Assembly (NCBI RefSeq): GCF_000003855.2
Contig: NW_003101673.1
Location: forward strand, 1,943,695-2,007,694
Direction: 5' to 3'
Source of the DNA: Blastomyces gilchristii SLH14081
Lineage: Eukaryota > Ascomycota > Eurotiomycetes > Onygenales > Ajellomycetaceae
DNA: 64,000 nucleotides
The notes beneath the pieces were generated by a model. The model was given only the letters and a program-made list of their open reading frames with translations. It had not been told where the DNA came from and searched no databases. Each line of letters starts with the position of its first letter. Position 1 is the stretch's first letter. A program made the translations under genes and the position numbers. Below, piece after piece: positions 1-10,674 of the stretch.

Positions 1-840
1 CCCGGATAGAAGAGCTTCCCGACGACGAGGTCGTTACCAAGCCCACCGTCGAGGATGCCGCTGAGAGCTCAGAGTCCGAAGCTGAGGGTGCCGAGGAGCC
101 CATCATCCCTGGTGGCGCTGCTGTCACTGTCCACTCCCGTAACGAGAAGAAGGCCCGAAAAGCCATTGGCAAGTTGGGCTTGAAGCACGTCCCTGGCATC
201 ACTCGTGTTACTCTCCGCAGACCGAAGAATGTAAGGCGCCTGAAGAACCCCGGAAATTTTGCGTCGACGCCCCACTATGCTTGCCTATTGGCGCAATGGA
301 CGTGCCCATTCGATTGAATTTCTCTATGCATTGACTGCATGCTAATTATGATTGCAATATCAGATTCTCTTCGTCATCAACCAACCAGATGTCTACCGAT
401 CCCCATCTAGCAACACCTGGATGTAAGTTCTATTTATATTACCCCAGGCTTTCGGGACCAACTGCCTCTTATATAAGTAAGTACGTGTAAAGATCCAGCT
501 AACCCAATCCAAAAGCATCTTCGGTGAGGCCAAGATCGAGGACCTGAATTCCCAGGCTCAAGCCTCCGCTGCTCAACAGCTTGCCGCCGAGGCCGCTAGC
601 AACGAGCACGCCGGCCACGACCACGCTGGTCACGACCACGGCAAGGGCAAGGCCGTCGAGGGCGCTGAAAAGAAGGAGGAAGAGGAGGACGATGGGGAGG
701 AGGTTGATGACACCGGGCTGGAAGCCAAGGACATTGAGTTGGTTATGGCTCAAGCGTCTGTGTCGCGGAAGAAGGCTGTCAAGGCCCTCAAGGAGAACGA
801 TAACGATATAGTCAACTCTATCATGGCTCTGAGTGTATGA
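1..840 (+). CDS. EGD2: Nascent polypeptide-associated complex subunit alpha (5' partial)
   Basis: The alpha subunit of the NAC heterodimer binds ribosomes near the exit tunnel and shields nascent chains. The first exon is cut by the window edge. Visible exons are 1-230, 364-422 and 516-840, joined by GTAAGG/CAG and GTAAGT/AG introns; together they give about 203 residues. The NAC domain is visible as [17 protein letters not shown] followed across the intron by [13 protein letters not shown] and [10 protein letters not shown] His/Asp-rich stretch ([10 protein letters not shown]) and an acidic linker follow. The C-terminal UBA-like segment ([20 protein letters not shown], then NSIMAL) is typical of NAC alpha and absent from NAC beta. 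The family is about 205 residues, so little is missing at the N-terminus. The stop is TGA at 838-840. Confidence 0.95.
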
Positions 841-1340
841 TCTCAGCATATATAGCTGGCTGATTTCTTGCCTTGTTTCTCCTTTTCCTTCTTCTCGCTC
901 TACTTTTTGAGTTATTTAGCAAAAAAATTTACAATCTTACACAACAGCCCTGGCCGCCTCTTTTCGTGATGATTTTGTCTTTTTATTCCCTGTATGGTTT
1001 TGGTAAAGAAATGCAAAATGGGGACTCAAAGTGGACAGCCTTATGTTATGAAACGAATTAACAAAACATTACCCAGGCCTCCCTCCATGTATGTAGTTTT
1101 AATTATATCCGGACCGGCTGCGTCCCCAATATCAATTCAGTGCTCTTATTCCTTTCCCTCTGAAATTTTTCGTCCGGCATAATTCCACGTTTTTTGACGC
1201 CAAGCCCAGAGAAATGTGTATCACGTGATTGTTCCATTCTCGCCAAGTTCTCGTCAAAAACAACTTCATCCCCTCAAATTCCGGCTCTTCACAGTTCAAT
1301 CCAGGTATTCCACCCGTCCAATTCCACTCCAACAATCACA
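841..1340. other. Intergenic between EGD2 and ATP7
   Basis: This holds the EGD2 3' UTR (T-rich to about 960) and the ATP7 promoter and 5' UTR. I see no further gene. Short frames here lack family features. Confidence 0.6.
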
Positions 1341-2260
1341 ATGGCTGTATCAGTAAGTCAATTCACCCCTTAGCCTTCTCCCTCCATCGAATTCATCAAC
1401 ATTATCTCCTCCTGCCTCTTCCCACTCCACCCGGGGCCGAAGAGTCCGAAGCAAACAACCGATGGAGCTGACGTCGTGTGTCCAATCGTGGACACATCCC
1501 ACGACCAACAGCGGAGCGCAGCTCTCAAGCTCGACTGGGCGAAAGTGTCCACCTCCCTCGGCCTCCGGGGCCAGACCGCCACATCCCTCGCCGCCTTCAA
1601 GAAGCGCAACGATGATGCCCGCCGGAAGGTGCAGCTTCTCGAAGAGCAAGCGCAGACCGTCGACTTCTCGTACTACCGCAGCGTGCTGAAGAACCAAGCC
1701 GTCGTCGATGAGATCGAGAAGCACTTCAAAACATTCAAGCCCGCCACTTTCGATGTGAACAGGCAGCTCAAGGCCATCGAGGCGTTCGAGGCACAGGCTA
1801 TGAAGGACGCGGAGGAGACGAAGGGCAAGGTTGAGCTTGAGTTGCGGAGCCTTGAGAAGACGCTGGAGAATATTGAGACAGCGAGGCCGTTTGAGGACCT
1901 TACGGTCGTATGTTTTGGATCTCTCCTTAGAGATTTGTGTTTGTTTGGTTTGAGGTTTCCTTCGCTAATGGCTATTTTCTTCTTTCTTTCGCACTTGCGC
2001 AGGACGAGGTCAGCGAGGCTCGACCGGATATCATCGAGAAGACTTCCCAATTGGTCTCCAAGGGCAAATGGATGCCACCTGGCTACAAGGTTCGTTTTCA
2101 ATTTTATTTTTCTGACAAATACCGCAAAGGGAACTGTCACCTTGGTCTCCTAATCTGGTTCGATGCCATCAACTATGCCTTGTGCGCATGGAACGACATG
2201 CTAACATTTGATGATTCCCCACCCTCTCAGGAACGATTCGGCGACCTTTCCTTTCTGTAA
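1341..2260 (+). CDS. ATP7: ATP synthase subunit d, mitochondrial
   Basis: A peripheral-stalk (stator) subunit of mitochondrial F1Fo ATP synthase. Exons 1341-1352, 1512-1907, 2003-2089 and 2231-2260 join in frame to 174 residues, the usual length. The 12-nt first exon encodes only MAVS and joins [20 protein letters not shown], the conserved N-terminus. The middle contains [19 protein letters not shown] and [16 protein letters not shown]. The 30-nt last exon gives ERFGDLSFL, completing the conserved PPGYK-x-RFGDL ending. Introns start GTAAGT, GTATGT and GTTCGT. The first ATG after the upstream AT/CT-rich leader is the start. No cleavable presequence is obvious, as usual for subunit d. Confidence 0.95.
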
Positions 2261-4719
2261 ACTACAGAATTTCCCCGTTTTCCACTTCCATTTCCGTCTT
2301 CGTTTTCCCCCTTTCCTTTTGTCATCTCTAAGATATTTGTTCCATATCTATAACTTCTCAAGTATAATCAAAGCTGGCACAAAATGGGAGTGTGTGCGGG
2401 CGGTTGTGTGATTCGATTTGGGGCCTTGCGTTTTTATCAAAAACCTAGGTCCCAGGCGAGATGTATAGAATTTATGTTTTGAATTAGAATTGTTGTCTCC
2501 TATTTTTATTCCGTGTACCCCGTACTGTTCGATTCTGGGGACGACGCTCGACCTTGTCTAAATGTGTGATACAAGCCCCAACCGACGTCGTCGGCAGAGA
2601 GAATGAATCACTACATAGAGGCTGTAACCTTTGTTAAAAATCAAAAGAATGATTGTTTGGATGTTTAAAAATTCTCCAGGTCCTCCCTGCCCCCCCTTAT
2701 TTTTTTTCGTATCAGATACTAACCTGGGCTCACCTAGCTTGCATCTGAAGCCTTACCACCGACGATTTAACAACACCTGTAGCGACATGGGATGCTTTGA
2801 AGGGGTGATTGATTGCCACCCGACAGTCGTCCCGTCCCGTCCATTTCCTACCTAACCAGGCGACTTTCCGGCCCAGGATGTAAGGACTCACTTCACCGCC
2901 TGCCCATTATAAGTTACAACTCAACTGTGTTTTAAAACTTCAAACGTGAATGTTACAATCTGAGGCATGATATAGCCAGAGTTCTACGGCGTCTAATTTT
3001 TCCCGTCTGGCTACGTGGGGCTTGGTGAACTGCACATGCTGATTCAGAGGCAGTCGCAGAAACAAAAGAAGAAAAAGAAAAAGAAAAAGAAAAGAAAAGA
3101 AAAGAAAAGAAAAGAAAAGAAAGATCACGATGCTTTATGGTAGATGTCTTCAAAGCGGTTAGTCTTGGGCGCTACGTTTACATAGGGCTTTGATTATACT
3201 ATACAGGCAGCTGAAGGGGGATAGGATAGTCTCCCGCCAACCCTGTCAGTGACATGCTACTCGATATCAGAGTTATTTAAATCGCAGAGCCCTGAGGTAA
3301 GGTCATTTGCACGGGCTACAGGCCCTATTAGAAAAAGGAAGAAAAGGGCGCGATTGCAACTGAATGCCACGGGGTGGAAGTGCTGCCTCCGGTCACTACC
3401 TTTTCAAAACTATTAGGCCATGATGCAAAAACCAGCTGGGTGGGTTCAACAGCCACCTCGATATGTATGAAGCTCAAGGAGACGTGCAGGCTCAACCAAT
3501 CACTGGAGAACTACACAACGCACGGCGACGGGAGAAAGACATAGCACGGTTGACTTGACAGGAGCCTGAAAGATGCAGCACGGGGGAGCAGGTGGTGATG
3601 AACGCCCGGCGGCCTAACCTAGCCACGCATCAATATCTGGAGACCGTCATAAAAGGCGTCACGCGTTGCGTGAACTTGTCAGCTAGTCCTGGCAAGTCGA
3701 TGCTGTGGGCATATTTCACGCTTCTGGGATAATATGTACATATATGTACATGTACATGGGGGCAGGAGGTATGTTGTTCGGCGGCTTCGGCCCCAGGAAC
3801 TCTGTCATGCAAGAGTATATAAACGTCACCCACTCCAACTGGCTACACTGGGCTCCCCACACCATTTCTACGACTGCTTCCCAAGGACTGCCGCCAGCGG
3901 GCAATGGTCTCTTCGGTGGTAAAACGGAAATTAAGGGATGGTCTAGAAATTGGATCAACGGATGCGGCTGGGCTGGCATGGTTATTTGCATGTTAGAATA
4001 CACTATTCTCAATCATTTCCCAGAAGCATAACACTGTGTGTGTCATGGACTGAGATGGCATGCAATGTGTCAAGACCCAGCCTGCCGGCCAGAGTCATAG
4101 ATATTGTGCAACATGTTTTCACAATTCACTATGTCACCAGCTTCAATACCCTGTTTCAATGCAGATATCTACAAACTAATTTCTAATGTGTCTTGAGAAT
4201 ATGTTTAGGAAGAGTAGTTGCTTGAGAACTGATATCAAATCCATAAAAATCATGAACAGGGGTACGTACTTCCACTTTATCCTCAGGTGGAATCAACAAC
4301 TGACAGGCAAGAATTAATAAATGAACAATGCAATTTTGACTGAGAACTTATCAGTGATATAGCAATGCTTTTTTATTGATCTGTCTTGAGACAGGCAGTC
4401 ATTACAGATCTTCTCTATCAAAAATTGCTAATCTGTATCATCAGTGACTTTAGAACATGATCTAGATTTTATCTTAGATGATGATACAGAAACTATGAAG
4501 TTATCACATAAATAATAATAGTGATAAAAATGTTCACTGTTGAGAAAGTGATAGAAAATTACTAAATGTCTTTTGTCTCACTAAGATAACTGGTAGATAG
4601 ATATGCTGTGAAAAAATGAGATGAGATGAAAATATATTTCTTAACAGTCTGCAGAGAGAACAGAAGAGCTTAGAGTAAAAGTGGACATCAGACAACCATT
4701 GTTTACATTATAAGAACAA
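2261..4719. other. Gene-poor stretch downstream of ATP7
   Basis: No gene recognised. The ATP7 3' UTR runs to about 2500. A purine-only A/G tract (GAAAA-type repeats) lies at about 3063-3123. From about 4000 the sequence becomes AT-rich with frequent short frames. A 108-codon frame at 3705-4031 has no recognisable motif and no support, so it is not called. Confidence 0.5.
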
Positions 4720-4819
4720 NNNNNNNNNNNNNNNNNNNNNNNNNNNNNNNNNNNNNNNNNNNNNNNNNNNNNNNNNNNNNNNNNNNNNNNNNNNNNNNNN
4801 NNNNNNNNNNNNNNNNNNN
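4720..4819. other. Assembly gap (100 N)
   Basis: Exactly 100 undetermined bases, which looks like a default scaffold placeholder rather than a measured gap. It sits at the edge of the simple-sequence region, which explains why assembly failed here. Confidence 0.97.
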
Positions 4820-4859
4820 AGAAAGACTCATTCAGGAAGAGATATCGGAGGGGAATTGA

Positions 4860-5940
4860 CATGGAACCTCTAGAGAACAGCCACCGGGTAACCGCGTCTA
4901 CCGCCTCATAAGCCCCTCTATCACTTCCACCCTCTACCCCTACCCTCTTACCACTTCTTCCACCCCTACCCCCTCTACCACCACCACCGCCTCTACCGCC
5001 CCGCAATCCCCCTCTATCATCATCACCACCTCTACCACTTCACAACCCTCTTTATCACTTCCATTCTCTATCTCTATCCACTGTTATCACCCTTTCCATC
5101 TCTTTCACTCTCTATCCTCTCTATCATTATCATCATCTCTACTTCTTCTACTACTCTCTTTCACTCTGTATCATCTCTATCATCATTATCAGATTAATCA
5201 GAGCTGTACAGACTGTAGAGTCAGCTATTCAATCTCATTCATGAATTCAAAGAGATGTTAATGACATCACATGAGATTTTATTACAGAGTATTTAGCAGT
5301 ATATACTATAAACACAGAGATCAAAATGTGATAGAGATAGTAAGAGAGAAGTAGAGATAGTGAAAGTGATAGAAGAGACTGTAGAGTAGTAGAGATAATG
5401 ATGATGATAGAGAGGCTAGAGAGTGGAAAAGGTGATAGAGAGGGGTGATAGAGGTGGTAGAAATGGGAGAGATGATAGAGATGGTAAGAGAGGGGTAGAA
5501 TGATAAGATGAGAGTAGAGATAGAGAGTGGAAGTGATAGAGAGTGCTGCGAGGCGGTAGAGGCAGTGGTGGTGGTAGAGGTGATAGGGGAGATAGAGGTG
5601 GTAAGGGGTGATAAGGGGTGGTAAGGGGGGGTCGGAGTGGAAGAAGTGTAGAGGTGGTAGAGGTGATAGGGATGGTAAGAGAGTGAGTGGTAAGATGGGG
5701 GTAGGGTAGAGATATGGAGTGGAAGTGATAGGGGGGGCTGTGGGGTGGTAGAGGCAGTGGTGGTAGAGATGGTAGAAGTGGTAGGAGTGGTAGAGGTGAT
5801 AGGGGTGGTAGGGGTGGTAGGGGTGGTAGAGGTTGGTAAGAGTGAGTGGTAAGATGGAGGTAGGGGTATGAAGTGGAAGTAATAGGGGGTGCTACGGGGC
5901 GTTAGAGGCGGTGGTAGGGGGTAGATAGAGTGGTGCAATT
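4860..5940. repeat. Polypyrimidine tract (4890-5190) and opposing polypurine tract (5330-5930)
   Basis: The + strand carries C/T-rich units of the CTCTACCACTTC type at about 4890-5190. It carries G/A-rich units of the GGTAGAGGTGATAGG type at about 5330-5930. The two tracts are roughly complementary, so they could pair as an imperfect inverted repeat. The purine tract includes long G-rich stretches. Its reverse frame gives a 224-codon Ser/Thr/Pro/Tyr repeat peptide, which I treat as a by-product of the repeat. The N gap abuts the left tract. Confidence 0.75.
5263..5297 (+). repeat. Diverged 35-bp repeat, copy A
   Basis: Starts GACATCACATGAG. It aligns without gaps to 5988-6022 at 23 of 35 positions. 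Ten of the 12 differences are transitions, and this copy carries the A/T state at nine of those ten. Direct orientation. Confidence 0.6.
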
Positions 5941-5987
5941 GGCAGGCGCCACTACATATCCATGGATGGATTTGATGGGGTGCATGT

Positions 5988-6022
5988 GATATCATGTGAG
6001 GTCACGTTACAGGGCATTTTAC
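5988..6022 (+). repeat. Diverged 35-bp repeat, copy B
   Basis: Starts GATATCATGTGAG. It is the partner of 5263-5297, about 725 bp away in the same orientation. The two copies bracket the polypurine tract. Confidence 0.6.
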
Positions 6023-6457
6023 TCGGAAAAGTTGGTTTTTCTATAATATATAGAGAGATGACATACAGATCTATTTCAATGAATACTTGCTACATATATA
6101 AAGAATTATCAACATATATTAGGTGAATGAACTCAAGTGGATAAAAATTGAATTCATGTAACCTCTGTCTTATTGAGTAATGGCTGGTCAAAAATAGGGG
6201 AGAATCGGGCAGAAGAAAAAGAGTAGCTAAGGTAAACTATGTCCGGTGTGAATGATACATAAATGAGAATATGTCAAGAGAATATAATAATGAGATTGGA
6301 AAAGGGGGAAACACATTCAAGATCATCAACCATAACAAAGCATGACAAAAAAGAAAAGAAAAGAAAGAACAACATCGAGGGACTTAAAACGTAAAAAGGA
6401 ATGATACGCCAAAAAGAAATACACCCCTCCCCATACACGAAAAACAACAAACGCGCG
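6023..6457. other. AT-rich region and ADE4 3' flank
   Basis: AT-rich sequence with short palindromic AT runs (about 6040-6130), then A-rich sequence leading into the 3' end of the minus-strand ADE4 gene. No gene seen. Confidence 0.5.
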
Positions 6458-8419
6458 CTACGAATAATCACCAAAATTATGCAAGGCAATATCCATCCGA
6501 TCCTTAACCTGCGGCGTATCATTGTCTGCCTCATCATGCGCATTCGGGCGCGCAGACTCCGTCTGCAAAGAGTAATCACCACCGACACAACCAGCAGCAC
6601 TCCCCACACCATTCACCCCCCCATCCCCACCTCCATCGCCACTCCCGCTCCCGCCGCTCCCGCCGCACCCACCGACAACCCCATTCTCCATCCCCGCCGG
6701 CACAATCCTCCCCAACGCATCCACATCCGCCCCATTAGCAGCAACCCGAATATCCCTCGAGTTCGCCACGCCATGCAAAACCGCCTTCCTCGCGCTCTCG
6801 ATAACCTTCACCTTCCTCCCCTCCCCGCGCACCTTCTCCAAGTGCTCGAAATAGCCCTCGGGCACGGGCGTGATGTACGAGCCGCAGAAGACGCCGACTT
6901 CGAAGTTCTGTGGCCGCGTGGGGTCGTCCTGGGAGCTTTCGACGCAGGCTTCTTTGAGGTCTGAGAGGGTTTGGAAGATTACGGTGTCGGCGCCGATGTG
7001 GCGGGCGATGGAGGCTGCGTCGCGGTTGTGTGCAACGAGTTCGCTTGGGGAGGCGAGGTCGATGCCGTAGATGTGGGCGTGGCTGTTTGGTGTTTTCTTG
7101 GTTAGTAGGTTGTGTTATATATTTGATGAGAGATGTGGGCAGGGCAGGGGGATATATATCGTGGTTGGGTGTGCATGTGCGGGTAAAACTTACGCTATTG
7201 GCGGAGCACAACTGGCAAAATGCACCGTCTTCGCACCCGCCTCACGGGCCATGGTGACGATTTCCCTGCTCGTCGTGCCGCGCACGATACTATCGTCAAC
7301 AAGCAGGACATTGCGGTCCTTGAACTCCGCGGCCATGGCATTCAGCTTCCGCCGCACGCCCTTCTGCCGCGCCTTTTGCTCCGGCATGATAAACGTGCGG
7401 AACACATAGCGGTTCTTGATGAAGCCCTGGCAATAGGGTTTGTCGAGGTAGCGCGCGACACTGGCCGCGGACGTGTTTGAGGTTTCGGGGATGGGGATCA
7501 CGACGTCGATTTCCTCGATGGCTTTGGCGCCCAGGGTCTTGTAGATGGTCTGCGCGAGCTTGTCGCCCATGCGCTGCCGGCTGCGGTACACGCTGATCCC
7601 GTCGATGACGGAGTCTGGGCGCGCGAAGTAGACGTATTCGAAGATGTCCGGGGTGTAGTTTTGCTTGGGGTATACTTGGCGGAAGACGGGCTTGCCTCCC
7701 TTCTGGATAATGACGGCCTCGCCTGGTTGGATGTCCTGGAACGTGGTGAAACCTAGCTGGTCGAGCGCAACGGATTCAGATGCCATCATGTAATCCATCC
7801 CCTCGCCGGTGGCGGATGGGCGCGAGCCGAGGACCAAGGGACGGATACCGTATGCGTCGCGGAAACCCAGGACGCCAAAACCGGCTATCATGGCCGTACA
7901 GGCCCAGCCGCCCTGGCAGCGCTCGTACATGCGGCTTAGACTTGTGAAGACGTCCTGGTGGTTGACGCGGGCCTTTTTCGTCTCGTTCAGCTCATTGGCG
8001 AAGACGTTGAGCATCAGCTCGCTGTCGCTGTCCGTGTTGATGTGGCGGTGGGCGTCGTAATCGAGGAAGCTCTTGAGGTCGCTGGCGTTGATGAGGTTGC
8101 CGTTGTGGGCTAGTGTGATGCCATAGGGGCTGTTGACGTAAAACGGCTGTGCTTCAGCATTGGCACTGCTGCCAGCTGTGGGGTATCTGAGATGTGCAAT
8201 GCCCATGAAGCCGGGAAGGTCGGCAACGCGGGCTCCGTCGTTGAACACCTTTGCAGCCATGCCATTTCCTTTGCATTGGAATATGCGGCCGCCGGAGGCA
8301 CAGGTTGAGATTCCGCAGGCATCTTGGCCACGGTGTTGGAGTAGGTAGAGGGCCTCGTGGAGGTCAATGCTGGCGCTGGCCTTGGGGTCCGCAAGGATGA
8401 GGGCTAGGATGCCGCACAT
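6458..8419 (-). CDS. ADE4: Amidophosphoribosyltransferase (glutamine PRPP amidotransferase)
   Basis: First committed step of de novo purine synthesis: glutamine plus PRPP gives 5-phosphoribosylamine. Two exons (8419-7194 and 7082-6458, minus strand) with a GTAAGT...CAG intron join within the codon of [15 protein letters not shown]; the product is 616 residues. The N-terminus MCGILALI exposes Cys2, the Ntn-hydrolase nucleophile, after Met removal. [19 protein letters not shown] and TDSDSELML belong to the glutaminase domain. [15 protein letters not shown] at about residues 370-384 is the PRPP-binding loop of the transferase domain. The C-terminus ends in a Gly/Ser-rich tail (about residues 545-575) that looks disordered. 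The tail and the ending FGDYS are otherwise unremarkable. Confidence 0.96.
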
Positions 8420-9281
8420 ATTGGGCGTGGATTATATAGAAGTAACTAGATATTTGGGAATTCTTTCTTGTAAGCTGTCATTTTTGATACAAGAACGAAG
8501 TTGGGGGGGGGGGGGGGCAAAGATATCCACCCCTTAAAATTTAAAAGAGGGGGGGAAAAAAAGTGCAAAACACAACACAAGATAGGGGTCAGAATAATTG
8601 GAGTTCTCCGCAAGAAAAATTAGGAAGTCTAACATCCATGTATTTTTTCCAACTTGTTCATCATCTGTAGGGATTATTATGTTGGTTGTGATTTGGGATG
8701 AGGGAATGTACTGCGCATACAGAGAGGGGAGACGGGCTCAAGTGACAGACAGCAACGTAACCCAGGGTCAAATTAGACCTGATACTTACTTTTTTTCTTT
8801 CCCGCTGGATTTCTTAGAAATAGGGAGAAGGAATTTATAAATTTACCACCTGGTACGGGGATATTTGGAGGGGTAAAAAGAGATCTAGTAAGAGCGAGTT
8901 GAGACGGAAAAAAAGCTTGCTTAGATCATGTTGGGTTAACGACGGCGGCGGCGGAGGCGGCGGGGAGGGGAGAGGAGCAGGAAGAGAGAGCAAATCTACA
9001 ACATAATGAAGACGCGAGTAGAAAAGAAACAGAGATCGGGGGATAGGAGTAGTAGGAGGTGGAGGCGGAGACGGAGACGGAGACGGAGACGGAGACTGGG
9101 AGAAGAAGAATAGCGGCGGACATGATGATTATTGAAGAAGTTATTTTCTTAGCGGAGTGAGTGGAGTTGGGCAGAAAAAAGAATAAAAAGAAGAAGGTTG
9201 CGGTTCACCGGCGGGAGAAAACTTAGATTTTTGCTAGTTAAATAACTTCTCCGCCCGCCCATTGGAATCAAGGAGAACTTG

Positions 9282-9379
<98 letters not shown>

Positions 9380-10674
9380 TACTACTACTACTATTTTCCA
9401 TCTATTAATTATTAATAATACCCGCGATGTTGTTGTTCAAAATCATATTTACTCCGTACATGGTTGTGGAGTCTCGAGGCCAAGCATCATCCTCGGAGCT
9501 TTCTTTGCTTCCCACTCTTGATAGATGGAAAATAAAATAATACCTTAGTACTGTAGTTATTATTCATGATAATATCTGCCGTGCTTTTCAACTCCAAATA
9601 ATACAACCACACACTCATCATTATTGTTTGAAGGAACAAAAATAAAAATGAAAAATGAAAAATGAAAAATATTCCGAGTCTTGGCGTAGTCAGCTGACGT
9701 CAGCAAACCCTAAGCTGCCCCTTTTCGGAATGAACTCTCTTGTTATATATAACTAACAAACACAACAGGACATGAGTGCATGAATGAATACATGGCATCT
9801 CCTTGGACATAGCTGGATCCTGGGCGGAAGAGAGAGATATGGGTCACAGACCAGACACTGTGACTTATTACAAGTTGAAGCTGGCTTTTCTTTATGAGAA
9901 AGAAGTTAGCTCTAAACCCTTTTCTTGCAGAGACTTGATTGATATCTTTAAGTTAGTAACTTAGTTATGTGTCAGACTGATCTTTGTTGACTGCAACAAC
10001 AACAACAACAACAACAACAATGAGGCTTAGTTTGTTGATGTGATTATTTATGGTCTAGAAAAGAAGAGTTTATCTTCTTGTCTACATTGTTCTTTTTTAT
10101 TTATTTATTTATTTAATCATGTTTTCTTATGCTTGGATCTGCTGTCCTCTTTCAAAGAACAATAACAAGTGACTACTCTACTCTACTGCATAAGCTCTCT
10201 ATCTATCTAGGGAGATGAAGAGAGAATGCAGCTGCAAAGCTGTAATCATGAGCTATCTCTCTCTTTAATAAAGAGTTAAGATCTGAGCAGTTGATGTTCA
10301 GACACTGACTTGATTAACTGTCAGAATCTGAAGTTTTTTTCTAGACTAATAATGTATGTATAAACAGTGTCTGAAGCATTCATTGCTCCATACAAACACA
10401 ACAGAATCTATGATCATTGACTGTCTCAAATTCTCGAATTCTTAAGTTCGTTATTTATCTTGTTGATGGACAGTATTCTCTGATCTTCTTCTGCTATCTT
10501 TTTGAATCTACTAAGGACTGATACCTCTCGCTTTCATCACATCTACTCTATCTATATCAGAAGTGTTTTAAGCTGAACACTTCAGCTCTGAATCTTGTCA
10601 ACACCAGCTTTCTGATATCAATTTCAACCCTTTCATCTGTCAAATATTAGCTTTTACAACCCCCAACACAGAAA
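8420..10674. other. 2.25-kb intergenic region with microsatellites
   Basis: Left part is the ADE4 promoter, with a G13-type run near 8504-8517 and CT/GA-rich sequence. GGAGAC hexamer repeats lie at about 9066-9096. A long ATT tract runs 9282-9393. GAAAAAT-type repeats lie at 9640-9670 and an AAC tract at about 9990-10020. About 9520-10670 is AT-rich, with many TCTATCT-type words. No gene recognised. Confidence 0.6.
9282..9393 (+). repeat. (ATT)n microsatellite ending in (ACT)n
   Basis: About 32 ATT units followed by several ACT units and then ATTTTCC. It reads as an Ile-repeat frame on the + strand that has no other coding features. Confidence 0.95.

Noticed and set aside
5321..5995. 224-codon minus-strand frame rich in Ser/Thr/Pro/Tyr
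   Set aside because: It arises from the polypurine repeat read in reverse; no family motif, and composition follows the repeat.
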